Part shown: piece by piece, positions 27,499 to 36,263 of the stretch
How the letters are laid out: each line of letters opens with the position of its first letter
Position numbering within the stretch: the stretch's first letter is position 1
Origin: Bacteroidales bacterium
GTDB taxonomy: Bacteria > Bacteroidota > Bacteroidia > Bacteroidales > GCA-2748055
Direction of reading: 5' to 3'
Assembly: GCA_023138875.1 (NCBI GenBank)
Contig: JAGLOO010000006.1
Location: 62,001-126,000 of the forward strand
Length of the DNA: 64,000 bases
Notes under the pieces: model-generated
What the model was told of the DNA's origin: nothing
Databases searched by the model: none
What the model saw: the letters and a program-made list of their open reading frames with translations, nothing else
Program-made: the position numbers and the translations under genes

Positions 27499-28536
27499 TT
27501 ATTTATTAGCATCAATAAAAAGCATCACTTCATCTGTAAACTTTCGCCATTCGTTATTCATAGGCGAATGACCTGATTTTTCAAAAATTACTAACTTTTT
27601 TGTAGTAGAACTAATATTATTATAAGTGTCGTATCCCAATGTTGGAGGAACCACAAAATCGTATTTACCCCACAAAGCTAAAACTGGAATTGTTATTTTA
27701 TATAGTTCATTTGTTAGTGTTGTTGCTTCAACCTCCTCTTCCAGCATTCCATTAGTCATACTACCTATTAAAAAGCTTGTCAGTGGATTTATTGGTCCGT
27801 GAAACATAGAAGTTTCATTTCCACCTGCTTCGCCCCATTGCATAACTTCGTCTTCGAGTAACCAATCTTCAACTTCAAAGGCATTTTCGTTTAACTCTAC
27901 TGTCTGATCATAGGTAATGTTATTTGTGTCAATTGCTGTAACCCAATCTAATATAGATTCCCAATTATCAATGTTATTTTCTAATGCAATTTGCTCATTA
28001 GCGACATTAACAAACATTTTGGTAGCTTCAATATAGTTTTTAAGGTTATCGTGTGCTCCATTAGATTCAATCCACCCTTTTAAATTATGTTGAAGATTTC
28101 CTGTTGTCATATATTTGGCTGTTAAAGTTCCTCCCCATGAGTGCCCGAGAGCAAAAACACCAACATCATTGCCGTATTTTGCTTTTAAGACTTCTATTAC
28201 AGCATCCATATCTTCTACCATTTTGGCCACAGTAACATCAGACTTACTGTAATGCCCTTGGCTCATCCCTTGTCCTCTTTGATCCCAATATGCCATTGCG
28301 TATTTTTCTTCCAAATCAACAGTCCAAAATCCGTCTCTGTATTCTAAGCCGTTTCCGCCTGGTCCTCCGTGAACAATTAATACTACTACTTTAGAGTTCA
28401 TATTTCCTCGCATATAGACAGGCATATCGGCACCATCGTTTCTAACATATATAGTTTCGTTTAGTTTTCCAAGGTCTTGTTCTTTTTCGCAAGAGAAAAG
28501 AACAAACGCAATTAATAGTATGTATAAGTATTTCAT
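27499..28536 (-). CDS. Alpha/beta-hydrolase lipoprotein, proline-iminopeptidase-like
   Basis: 345 residues with lipobox LFSC (Cys16). HGGPG at 56-60 (oxyanion hole), WDQRGQG, and the nucleophile elbow GHSWGG with Ser133 are the hallmark set of prolyl aminopeptidase-like hydrolases. The aspartate in GKYDFVVPP and histidine in KSGHSPMNNEW complete a triad. Codon choice is distinctly AT-rich compared with the cassette genes next door. It begins a same-strand block of such genes up to 30930 and has only 2 bp to the next gene, so an operon is likely. Substrate unknown. Confidence 0.87.
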   Translation of the reverse strand: MKYLYILLIAFVLFSCEKEQDLGKLNETIYVRNDGADMPVYMRGNMNSKVVVLIVHGGPGGNGLEYRDGFWTVDLEEKYAMAYWDQRGQGMSQGHYSKSDVTVAKMVEDMDAVIEVLKAKYGNDVGVFALGHSWGGTLTAKYMTTGNLQHNLKGWIESNGAHDNLKNYIEATKMFVNVANEQIALENNIDNWESILDWVTAIDTNNITYDQTVELNENAFEVEDWLLEDEVMQWGEAGGNETSMFHGPINPLTSFLIGSMTNGMLEEEVEATTLTNELYKITIPVLALWGKYDFVVPPTLGYDTYNNISSTTKKLVIFEKSGHSPMNNEWRKFTDEVMLFIDANK

Positions 28537-28538
28537 AA

Positions 28539-29204
28539 CTATTTACTTTTTGTAATTGTTCTTATTTCACCTCTATTAATTCCCCAATCTAATGTCATTC
28601 TTGCTCCAAGTTCTAAACTAAGTTCAGCAACTGCACTGGCATCGTAGCCTGTTAATACATTTGTGTTTAATTTAGTAAATACAGAGATTGGCATTCCCTT
28701 TTTAATAATAAACCGTTTCCCAAAAGCAAAAGAAATGGAAGGTGCAAAATATCCTCTTGAGGTGCTACCTATATTTGAAACTGTTCCATCATCATTTGTT
28801 TCCCAAGTTTCTCCTGAATTAAATTTCCTGAAATAACCTGCTCCTAAACTTACTTCTCTGAAAAACAATTTTTCACTATATCTTCTCCAAGCTAAGTCTG
28901 TAGATATTATTAAACCCTTATGTGATGCTTTATGGCTGTAATAAGTAATGCTTGGCGTAACAAGCAAGATCTTTTTAATGGTTTTAATCCGTTTTTTCTT
29001 CGCTTTTGTTTTTTCTATCATTAATAAATTCCAATCAAAACCTAACTTTATACCAGGGTGTGTAACAAAGTTACCGTAGTAAGAAACATACATTGGTGCA
29101 TACTCACCAAGTTTAAACTCTTTGTCAGTTACTTCTTTTTCTTGTTCCTGTGCTAAAATTCCAAGAGGAATTAGAAACGAGAGTATTATTATCAATTTTT
29201 TCAT
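28539..29204 (-). CDS. Hypothetical exported beta-barrel-like protein
   Basis: 221 residues with a signal peptide (cleavage near GILAQE), then alternating strands with aromatic ends (SITYYSHK, LIISTDLAWRRY, FREVSLGAGYF, YFAPSISFAFGKRF) and a basic C-terminus. An eight-stranded outer-membrane barrel is plausible but unconfirmed. It sits directly between the hydrolase lipoprotein (2 bp) and the DNA-repair gene (12 bp) in the AT-rich block. No family recognised. Confidence 0.7.
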   Translation of the reverse strand: MKKLIIILSFLIPLGILAQEQEKEVTDKEFKLGEYAPMYVSYYGNFVTHPGIKLGFDWNLLMIEKTKAKKKRIKTIKKILLVTPSITYYSHKASHKGLIISTDLAWRRYSEKLFFREVSLGAGYFRKFNSGETWETNDDGTVSNIGSTSRGYFAPSISFAFGKRFIIKKGMPISVFTKLNTNVLTGYDASAVAELSLELGARMTLDWGINRGEIRTITKSK

Positions 29205-29216
29205 AACCGTTATGCA

Positions 29217-29933
29217 TTATTTTGTCTTTCTAAATTTCTTTCGATATTCTTTATCCATTTTCTCAGTTGCGTACTGTATAATCAATCGACCACATTGGTC
29301 TTTCCATTTTAAAAGAAATTCTTCAATCTCAACAGGATAAGCTTTCCATAATCCACGCAATAGTGTACCAATTCCTTTTTGAACATACTCTGAATCATCC
29401 AACATTAATGGTTCAATCAAAAGTAATGCGATTTCAGGTTTCAAATCCTTCTTAATCAATTCAACAAGTGTTACTGGCACAGCCCTTCTTTTCCATTCCG
29501 AATTTGATTTTGTCCACTCTTTTAGTTTATCAAACTCGATTATCCTGTCAATTAAAAAACTCGAAAGAACTAACATGCAAAGCACATCTGTATTGGCCCA
29601 GTTAGATATTCCAATGTCAAACCAGTTACCAATTCTATCAAATGTCGATTCAGTATAGTTTTCTCTCTCGGATTTTAAAAAACTTATGGCAAAAGAAATT
29701 TCCTCGTATTTCCCGGTTTGTATCAACTTATCACCGAGTTCGAGGTATTTGCCAATTGTCATTTCTTTTTTCCAGTCAGCAATCCACAAATCCCTTTGTG
29801 CTTCATATACTTTTTGATCAATTCCATATCCATCAAATCCATCCTTGAAGTATCTGGAATACTTATCAATATTGGATTGCTTTGAGTTCTTTATGCAAAA
29901 ATCCCGAATTTCCTTTAGTTTTTTGTCAATCAT
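29217..29933 (-). CDS. AlkD-like DNA alkylation repair / HEAT-repeat protein
   Basis: 238 residues, cytoplasmic, all-helical. The order YSRYFKDGFDGYGID, ISNWANTDVLC, SEWKRRAVPVTL and YVQKGIGTLLRGLWK follows the HEAT-like repeats of AlkC/AlkD DNA glycosylases: a conserved W-x-x-TD/W-x-N-TD region and an R-R-x-x-V helix. The equivalents of the catalytic Asp and Trp/Arg are visible but I cannot confirm activity. It belongs to the AT-rich block and looks acquired. About 125 bp with only a small hairpin (GCCAG...CTGGC) lie upstream of it. Confidence 0.75.
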   Translation of the reverse strand: MIDKKLKEIRDFCIKNSKQSNIDKYSRYFKDGFDGYGIDQKVYEAQRDLWIADWKKEMTIGKYLELGDKLIQTGKYEEISFAISFLKSERENYTESTFDRIGNWFDIGISNWANTDVLCMLVLSSFLIDRIIEFDKLKEWTKSNSEWKRRAVPVTLVELIKKDLKPEIALLLIEPLMLDDSEYVQKGIGTLLRGLWKAYPVEIEEFLLKWKDQCGRLIIQYATEKMDKEYRKKFRKTK

Positions 29934-30059
29934 ATACGGAAGTTTACGGAGTCTGACGGCCAGCTACATAAGGTGTCTGGCAATTAAGCACTTTGTCTCT
30001 TGGACTTATGGCAAACAGCTTTCTAAGTTACGAAATGAAATTAGTCAATATTTTAATAC

Positions 30060-30392
30060 TTATTCGGATGATATTGGATGATTATTGATACTCTTCAATA
30101 CTACATCCTCAACGAAACTATTAAATTGCACTTCTGTTGGTGCCAGGTTAAAAGATATTCCCCACATATTATTATATGCAACCATTGAAGAAAACAACAA
30201 ATATTCTGTTTCTCTATTTTTCCATAAAAAGGTTTTCCTTATACAAATCATGAAAGATAACTGTATGACTTCTCTGAGTAAGTCTTTTAGTCGTTTACTA
30301 TTTTCAGTAATGTCACCTTCAATAAAAGCATAACATTTTCCGCAATGCAATCCACAAGGTGCCAGCCTCTGTTTAATCTGCTCGTAATCCAT
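30060..30392 (-). CDS. Short DUF3795-like protein with an unrelated C-terminus
   Basis: 110 residues. The first ~35 (LAPCGLHCGKCYAF, then a glutamate/lysine helix) match the start of DUF3795 proteins, which carry several cysteine pairs. The remainder (from REVIQLS onward) has no cysteine and does not resemble that family, so the usual later Cys clusters are absent. Either a fusion created by deletion or a truncated gene. It is separated by one base from the DUF2284-like gene upstream on the same strand. A small hydrophobic helix would be lost if the C-terminal part is not translated. Confidence 0.5.
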   Translation of the reverse strand: MDYEQIKQRLAPCGLHCGKCYAFIEGDITENSKRLKDLLREVIQLSFMICIRKTFLWKNRETEYLLFSSMVAYNNMWGISFNLAPTEVQFNSFVEDVVLKSINNHPISSE

Positions 30393-30393
30393 T

Positions 30394-30930
30394 TTAGTTT
30401 GTTAAAAGTATGGCTATTCTATTCATTTCTGAAGGGTTTTCTGATACTACATTTATCTCCATTCCATTGTTTCGTACAGTTTGGTATACATCCACAGCAA
30501 ATGATTCAGGACTTGGTCTTGACCTTCTTTTATCTTTACAGTCAATTCGGTTTCCTGTACAATCATTGCATAAAGAACAACATGTCTGGTTAAATAAAAA
30601 TGCTTTCTGATATCCTTTTAGAAAAATTAGTCTCTCAATATCAAGAAGTTTGTTAGTTATTTCTTTTGACCAACCTGTTGGATAATTATTCTTATCGGCT
30701 GATTTAGTCAAACGAATTATTATTCCATTTTCATATTCGTTGAAGAAGTCTCGACACTCCTGAACAGATGGAGTATTAGGTGGACAAGTTCCTAATCCAT
30801 AATCACTACAGCCAAATTCACATTTTACTCTCACCCATTGAGATACAACTATCTCTTTTGGATTAATCCACTTGAAATCTAAAAATCCGTTTGTTTTTAA
30901 AATATTGTCTATTTTGATTTTTTCATTCAT
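30394..30930 (-). CDS. DUF2284-like cysteine-rich metal-binding protein
   Basis: 178 residues, cytoplasmic. KCEFGCSDYGLGTCPPNTP is the DUF2284 signature, followed by a C-terminal cluster QTCCSLCNDCTG and then Cys in RIDCKDK, which gives about eight cysteines arranged to hold metal or an Fe-S cluster. Function of the family is unknown; predicted metal binding. It is the first gene of a pair with the DUF3795-like gene and marks the upstream end of the AT-rich block. Confidence 0.8.
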   Translation of the reverse strand: MNEKIKIDNILKTNGFLDFKWINPKEIVVSQWVRVKCEFGCSDYGLGTCPPNTPSVQECRDFFNEYENGIIIRLTKSADKNNYPTGWSKEITNKLLDIERLIFLKGYQKAFLFNQTCCSLCNDCTGNRIDCKDKRRSRPSPESFAVDVYQTVRNNGMEINVVSENPSEMNRIAILLTN

Positions 30931-31007
30931 CGCATATCAGATTGTTGGTTGATCGTTTTGGTATTGGGCACAACGGAGCGCAAAACGAAGTTCCGCACCG
31001 AGGGCGA

Positions 31008-31035
31008 TTCCGTGTGAGCTTGCTCACAGACGGAA
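31008..31035. other. Long near-perfect hairpin in a non-coding gap
   Basis: TTCCGT and ACGGAA (31008-31013/31030-31035) pair around an inner stem GTGAGC/GCTCAC with a two-base TT loop and a single AG bulge. It lies in the 187-bp gap beside the acquired AT-rich block. There is no run of T after it in either direction, so it is not a typical rho-independent terminator; it may be a small repeat or the remnant of a mobile element end. Confidence 0.6.
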
Positions 31036-31162
31036 GTTTCTTATAATACCCGAATTTATAAATGCAATAATATTACATTTTTCACCTTCTGTCAAAAGAA
31101 ATTCCTTCATTTTTAATTCAAGTAATTTGAAAGAGAAACGAATTTTCATTTTTTCTGCTTGA

Positions 31163-31303
31163 TAATCCAAGAAACTGGATCCCGACACCTGCCAGCAGGA
31201 TCACCAGGCCGGCGTACAGGTGAAGCTGGTGTTCCTTCCCTTTGAACTTAAGGAATGAAAATCCCTGGTAACCAAGCAATACCGCCATCAGCATGGGGAT
31301 CAG
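31163..31303 (-). pseudogene. Duplicated C-terminal fragment of the UreH-like membrane protein
   Basis: In frame, the segment LIPMLM-AVLLGYQGFSFLKFKGKE-HLYAGLVILLAGVG-QFLGL is an obvious copy of the end of the protein at 34768-35475. It lacks the part of that gene between two CAGCATGG repeats (about 30 residues). An open frame of 75 codons covers it, but the first 14 residues come from the CotH gene's end and the last ~14 are unrelated, so it is unlikely to be a functional gene. Confidence 0.75.
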
Positions 31304-31307
31304 ATAT

Positions 31308-34300
31308 CTACTGGTAGATAATTTTCCGGGTAAAGACCTGGCCATCGGTCCGGATCTTCATGATATATACTCCTGAAGTCAGGTTGATTTCCTGCAGGTT
31401 TATGGTTTGGCCATGGACCAGATCTACCTGATAGATCAGCATTCCATCCAGGCCATACAACAGGAATGTAAGGGGCTGGTAATCGTCCAACTTCTCCACC
31501 CTTACATTTAACAACCTGGAAGTGGGATTCGGGTAGACCAGAATATCCCGGCCAGATGCATCATCAGGAGCCTGTGCCAGTGCAAACGGATCGTTCTTGA
31601 AAGGTGATCCGCCTTTGAAACTGGATGTTTTCCAGTAGGTTGACACTGCCGGATCCTCCACCGGATTATACACTACCGAAACCAGTGAGTATCCGTCACC
31701 ATCCGCTTCAACCGGCCATGGAACATCATCTGAATAAATAAAATGGATTACCGGGTTGCCATCGCGGTCGCTGAGAAGTACTTCTTCACCACCATTGGAC
31801 AAGTTTTTTTTGTAATTTCCCAAGGCCACCATCCCGTAACGTAGGTAAAATGATGAGGGTTTGGAAGCAACCACGTAGAACCTGCCAGGTGCAAGGAGCT
31901 CATTTTCCGGGAATTCATAAAAGATCGCTGAATCCAGGACAAGGCCAGTCAGATTAATAGCTTGTTCCCCGGTATTTTTGAATTCAATGAATTCCAGGTC
32001 TTTTCCCGAGATGGTGTCTCCCTCAAAAACCAGTTCTTCCGGATGATAGTGCAGTTCGGTAATTGTAAGGTGGGTAAAATCGTCAGATTCGGACAGCAAA
32101 TCTATCTCTTGCAGAGCACTCCATCCCCCATCGAAGATCCTTGCCCTGATCACAACAGATGAATTAAAGCTCAGTTCAGTCTGTTGCTGTGTGCTTGACA
32201 GGGCATAACCAGAAATGCCTCCGCCCACACGGCGTGGATCAGATCCGTCGGTTGTATAGTAAATACTCCCCTTGTTATTTTTATTCTCGATCACCAGTGA
32301 AAAAGTTCCTTCAACCGCATAGTGGTTTTCATAAAGAATGGTCCCGTTAATTGAAAAAACAGGGGCCTCCAGGCTGGCATAAAGAGCTGCATCCAGAAGC
32401 TGTCCTTTCAATATGTCTGTTCTGTACGGAAAAAACTCATCCCTGATTTTCTGAACCTCCGGGATCCAATGACCGTTTTTATTGTATGGATAGGTTACCC
32501 ATGGTCTGCCATCCCCCCATCTTGCCGATTCAGCGATGATAGCGGATTCAATTTCCGTAGCCCTCTTATTTAATCTTTCCTCGTTTTTTGCGGGTGTGAA
32601 AGCTCCCTCGCCTTCCAGGTGCATATGGGCACGGTCCATAAAACGAACCCTGTACTCCCTGTTGGAAGTAAGCTTATGGTGAAGCCATTGGGGATGAAAG
32701 GACCCGAACTGAGTTACTTCCATATGCTTACCATCGGTTCTGAGAGTCAGGTTCACCCGGTCCTCATACAATCCTGTCCCTGGATCAGCAACGTACGAAA
32801 ACAATGAATGCTCCGCATCATGGTTAAAGAAGGTAAATCCCCTTGAACGGTCCTCGCGGCTATTAATGGCGAAAAAGTTATTTGGACCTTTGTTCCATCC
32901 AAAGGTTGAGGTGGGCGCATCGAAATTACCCGTATAGAAAATGGAGATCATGTAATCGATCAGGTTATCAATATCCACATATACCTGCCCACCGGTCACC
33001 GGGATTCCCTGCCGGTCCTTTCCCTCCAGCTTAAAGTAATCACCATTGGCTGAGAATCCCGTGTTGCACATAACCCACAGTGCATACCAGGTGTTCATAT
33101 CACCATCTGTGGCTTCAATCTGGTATTCCCAATTCTCGGTATTGACCTTGATCACATCATAGTCGGCTGAATTACCTCCCAAATAATCAGCTGCAAATCG
33201 CGCTTCGGATCTTTCCTGGGTCTGGAAAAGTCCCCAATACATACCATTCAAATAGAGGTGGTAACACCTGCTTCGGGTATAGGATTGGTTCATATCCCGC
33301 TGGGAATCCCTGGAGAATACGTCCCGTAGGAAGGTGTTGCGGCTGTCACCGTTCGACCATGCATAATTCTGGGCCGTCCTCAGATCAATCTTGTCAAACT
33401 GATCCACCCCTTCAGATCCAAACAGGGGGAAATCCAACTTAGCATCTCCATACTCAGACCGGAAGAAGAGTCGGAATGCATGCTTGGCATATTCAGGATG
33501 CCTGCTCCATCCTCCCCTGATCCTCAGCCCCGCATTTACATTGAATCCATCGCTGCCATCCGGTTGTATCAATTCGACCGAACTCTCCCTTTCCCAGGCA
33601 TGCCCATGTCCCTCAGCATTCACATAGATCCCGGTTTGGGGATTAAACAGATGATCCAGGTCTGTAATGATGGATATGGATGGTATCTCCTTCAACGCTG
33701 GTATCATCTGATCAGAATAGAGAGGATGATCCACAATACGGGCATCCATTTCCAGGTCAATTGCCTGTTCATTTATACTCTGTGAAGGCCAGCCACCTCC
33801 AGGATGAGATTGATTCAATACTTCAGCAAGAAAGATATAGGTCCTTGATTCTGGTAACGCAGGTTTAAGTCCTTCCTTTTCAGCCGAAGCTCTTACTATA
33901 ACCGCAGGGGTAGCGGGCCTTCCACTTGAGCTTTGCGGATCGATTTGGATGGTGACCGATTCCTCAGAAGTATAAGCAGTCTCGGAATCCTGGGGATTGC
34001 TTCCATCCAGGGTAAAAATCACATTCCAGGCTGGGTCGGCTGCAACAATTTCAAGTGAAAAGGGAGTCTCATAAAATCCTGATTGCACGCTGAATTCTAA
34101 CCCAATAGAATCGTACAGGACAGGCTCAATCACCTCTGCATTCAAGCTTAGATCAAATAAGAAATCCGTGCTTTCCAAGCTTAAATTGAATCCCTGGATG
34201 GCCAGGGTATTCTCTCCCTCAATAAGTACAACCTTCTCCGGATCCAGTTTGTACAATTCAGGCACGCCCGATTCGTGGAGGTTTGTGGCAAAAGCATTGT

Positions 34301-34706
34301 AGGACAGGGCCAGAGGTGCATTTTTACTTAATACCCGCGATCCATTGATCCAAACTATAAAGCCGTCATCATAATCTATGGAAAGGGAGAGCGCCTCCAG
34401 AGAATCCACGTGATTTGCGGTAAACTCTGAACGCATGTAAACCACGGAGTAATTGTACTGCATGTCATCCAGGATGGTTCCCCCGGTTCCATCACCATAC
34501 CGGATTGGAGCCGATCCTGTATTCCATCCCGAATCATCAAAACCGGGATTCACCCAATTCGATTCAAGGCCCACAGCATCTGTTCCTTTCAGGTATTGGA
34601 ATGATGAGCCAGATAAGAAATCAATCTGTCCATATAACTCACCAACCTGGGCCATGAAAAGGATCAGGCCAATAAAAAGACAAACCTTATAAATTCTCTT
34701 TCGCAT
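31308..34706 (-). CDS. CotH kinase family protein with chitobiase-like, LTD and T9SS domains
   Basis: 1132 residues: signal peptide; a jelly-roll N-terminal domain (to ~190); a chitobiase/beta-hexosaminidase C-terminal-like domain (FTLDGSNPQDSETAY); a CotH kinase region (~residues 300-640: ELIQPDGSDGF, LRIRGGWSR, HLYLNGMYWGLFQTQERSEA); a second chitobiase-like repeat (YYTTDGSDPRRVGGG); a lamin-tail domain (ITELHYHPEE ... FIEFKNTG); and a C-terminal T9SS sorting domain (VYPNPTSRLLNV ... SGVYIMKI). It should be exported and surface-attached. CotH proteins phosphorylate protein targets at the cell surface; the target here is unknown. Confidence 0.92.
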   Translation of the reverse strand: MRKRIYKVCLFIGLILFMAQVGELYGQIDFLSGSSFQYLKGTDAVGLESNWVNPGFDDSGWNTGSAPIRYGDGTGGTILDDMQYNYSVVYMRSEFTANHVDSLEALSLSIDYDDGFIVWINGSRVLSKNAPLALSYNAFATNLHESGVPELYKLDPEKVVLIEGENTLAIQGFNLSLESTDFLFDLSLNAEVIEPVLYDSIGLEFSVQSGFYETPFSLEIVAADPAWNVIFTLDGSNPQDSETAYTSEESVTIQIDPQSSSGRPATPAVIVRASAEKEGLKPALPESRTYIFLAEVLNQSHPGGGWPSQSINEQAIDLEMDARIVDHPLYSDQMIPALKEIPSISIITDLDHLFNPQTGIYVNAEGHGHAWERESSVELIQPDGSDGFNVNAGLRIRGGWSRHPEYAKHAFRLFFRSEYGDAKLDFPLFGSEGVDQFDKIDLRTAQNYAWSNGDSRNTFLRDVFSRDSQRDMNQSYTRSRCYHLYLNGMYWGLFQTQERSEARFAADYLGGNSADYDVIKVNTENWEYQIEATDGDMNTWYALWVMCNTGFSANGDYFKLEGKDRQGIPVTGGQVYVDIDNLIDYMISIFYTGNFDAPTSTFGWNKGPNNFFAINSREDRSRGFTFFNHDAEHSLFSYVADPGTGLYEDRVNLTLRTDGKHMEVTQFGSFHPQWLHHKLTSNREYRVRFMDRAHMHLEGEGAFTPAKNEERLNKRATEIESAIIAESARWGDGRPWVTYPYNKNGHWIPEVQKIRDEFFPYRTDILKGQLLDAALYASLEAPVFSINGTILYENHYAVEGTFSLVIENKNNKGSIYYTTDGSDPRRVGGGISGYALSSTQQQTELSFNSSVVIRARIFDGGWSALQEIDLLSESDDFTHLTITELHYHPEELVFEGDTISGKDLEFIEFKNTGEQAINLTGLVLDSAIFYEFPENELLAPGRFYVVASKPSSFYLRYGMVALGNYKKNLSNGGEEVLLSDRDGNPVIHFIYSDDVPWPVEADGDGYSLVSVVYNPVEDPAVSTYWKTSSFKGGSPFKNDPFALAQAPDDASGRDILVYPNPTSRLLNVRVEKLDDYQPLTFLLYGLDGMLIYQVDLVHGQTINLQEINLTSGVYIMKIRTDGQVFTRKIIYQ

Positions 34707-34767
34707 ACGAAATAATCATACGACAAATATGGGAAAATGTTGCTAAAATTTTATAATCCGGATCAGG

Positions 34768-35475
34768 TTATAATCCGAGGAATTGCATACCTACACCAGC
34801 CAGCAGGATCACCAGGCCGGCGAACAGGTGTATCTGGTACTCCTTCCCTTTCAACTTGACAAATGAAAAACCCTGGTAACCAAGCAATACTACCAGCAGC
34901 ATGGTCCCCACAGTAGCAATTCCAAACACCAGGGCTACCATGAATATTCCAAACCCACTCAGTTCGGCAGCCGGATAAATCAGCATGGGGATCAGTACTT
35001 CGCAAGGACCAAATACGAATATCAGGAACAGGATCCAGGGGGTCAGGTTTCCCGCATCCTGATCTTTTTCCAGGTCCCTCTCAGCCAGGTGCAGATCCCG
35101 GTGTCTGATGGATCTCGGACGAAGGAAGGATGGGAAATGAACGTGGGCTCCACGTTTGAAATATTTATATAAGCCATATGCAGTGTACAATACTCCGAAC
35201 ACAATCAACATCCAACCAACCACACTGCCCCTGTTAGCTTCCAGAACTTCCAGCTTATTCAGGCTGAGTCCCATGGCAATTCCTATCAACCCGAGAATCA
35301 CAGAACCACTCACATGGCCAACACCTGAGATGAATGTAATCCAGAGGGTCCGGGCCCGGGTCCAGTTGCGGGCCTTACTTAAAACAATAAACGGGAGATA
35401 ATGATCAGGGCCCAGCAGGGTGTGAATCACCCCCAGTGTAGCAGCCGACATAACCAGCACATACATCTCATTCAT
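34768..35475 (-). CDS. UreH/NicO-like nickel-cobalt membrane protein
   Basis: 235 residues, about six membrane segments. HTLLGPDHYLPF (His18, Asp24, His25) is the metal-binding signature of the UreH/HupE/NicO type of nickel/cobalt permeases, and a second histidine lies in GVGHVSG. Located 32 bp downstream of larB, last gene of the lar operon, so it probably supplies nickel for the LarC step. A damaged copy of its 3' end lies at 31163-31303. Confidence 0.85.
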   Translation of the reverse strand: MNEMYVLVMSAATLGVIHTLLGPDHYLPFIVLSKARNWTRARTLWITFISGVGHVSGSVILGLIGIAMGLSLNKLEVLEANRGSVVGWMLIVFGVLYTAYGLYKYFKRGAHVHFPSFLRPRSIRHRDLHLAERDLEKDQDAGNLTPWILFLIFVFGPCEVLIPMLIYPAAELSGFGIFMVALVFGIATVGTMLLVVLLGYQGFSFVKLKGKEYQIHLFAGLVILLAGVGMQFLGL

Positions 35476-35507
35476 ACTTCCTAACTGTATTCTAACAATC
35501 TAAATTT

Positions 35508-36263
35508 CTAACGTTCTAACTTATTTACTAAACTCGCCTGGCACGCTGCCCCAAAACCATTATCAATATTCACCACGCTGACCCCGCTTGCACAGCTGTT
35601 TAACATGGAAAGCAATGCCGAAACACCTCCAAAGTTGGCACCATACCCGGTGCTGCACGGCACACCAATGACAGGTTTGTCAACCAGGCCTCCTACCACG
35701 CTGGCCAGGGCGCCTTCCATACCCGCCACCACAATGATCACCCTTGCTCCCCTGATCAGATCCATCCTGTGAAATAACCTGTGGATCCCTGCCACCCCCA
35801 CATCATAGATTCGTTCCACCTTGTTCCCCAGGAACTCGGCTGTGATCACAGCCTCTTCTGCCACGGGCATATCAGAAGTCCCCGCAGATACGACAGCAAT
35901 GTAGCTCTCAGTCAAAGAAGGCTTTTCAGGTTGATAAACGATGGCCCTGGCCTCAGGGTAGTAAATGGCCCCGGGGATTTTCTCCTGTACCGATTCAAAT
36001 ACTTCTGTAGTAGCCCTGGTAGCCAGAATGGGAATGCCCCTCTTTTGCATACGGAATGCAATTTCAGACACCTGCTCCGGCGTTTTACCCAGGGAAAAGA
36101 TCACTTCCGGAATTCCGGTCCGGCTGATCCGGCCGGTATCAATTGCAGCGAAACCCATGTTCTCCACTCCAGGTGAGGAGAGTTGCTCTGCGATCTCATC
36201 CTGATTCAACTCACCTTTACTGAATAATTCCAGCAATCGAATAATTTCTGCTTTGTCCATCAC
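35508..36263 (-). CDS. larB: Nickel pincer cofactor biosynthesis protein LarB
   Basis: 251 residues. LarB carboxylates and hydrolyses nicotinic acid adenine dinucleotide to pyridinium-3,5-biscarboxylate mononucleotide, the first step of nickel-pincer-nucleotide synthesis. The PurE-like fold is clear from DTGRISRTGIPEVI at residues 42-55 and PCSTGYGANFGG near the C-terminus, with Cys203 as the expected catalytic cysteine. It overlaps larC by four bases and precedes the UreH-like gene. Confidence 0.93.
   Translation of the reverse strand: MMDKAEIIRLLELFSKGELNQDEIAEQLSSPGVENMGFAAIDTGRISRTGIPEVIFSLGKTPEQVSEIAFRMQKRGIPILATRATTEVFESVQEKIPGAIYYPEARAIVYQPEKPSLTESYIAVVSAGTSDMPVAEEAVITAEFLGNKVERIYDVGVAGIHRLFHRMDLIRGARVIIVVAGMEGALASVVGGLVDKPVIGVPCSTGYGANFGGVSALLSMLNSCASGVSVVNIDNGFGAACQASLVNKLER

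Noticed and set aside
27499-30930. Integron gene-cassette array
   Set aside because: The small same-strand AT-rich genes look similar, but no recurring attC core sites (RYYYAAC/GTTRRRY) were found between them, and no integrase is present.
31118-31345. 75-codon ORF as a separate small membrane protein
   Set aside because: Its middle is a damaged copy of the UreH-like gene and its two ends come from unrelated sequence, so it is treated as a pseudogene fragment.
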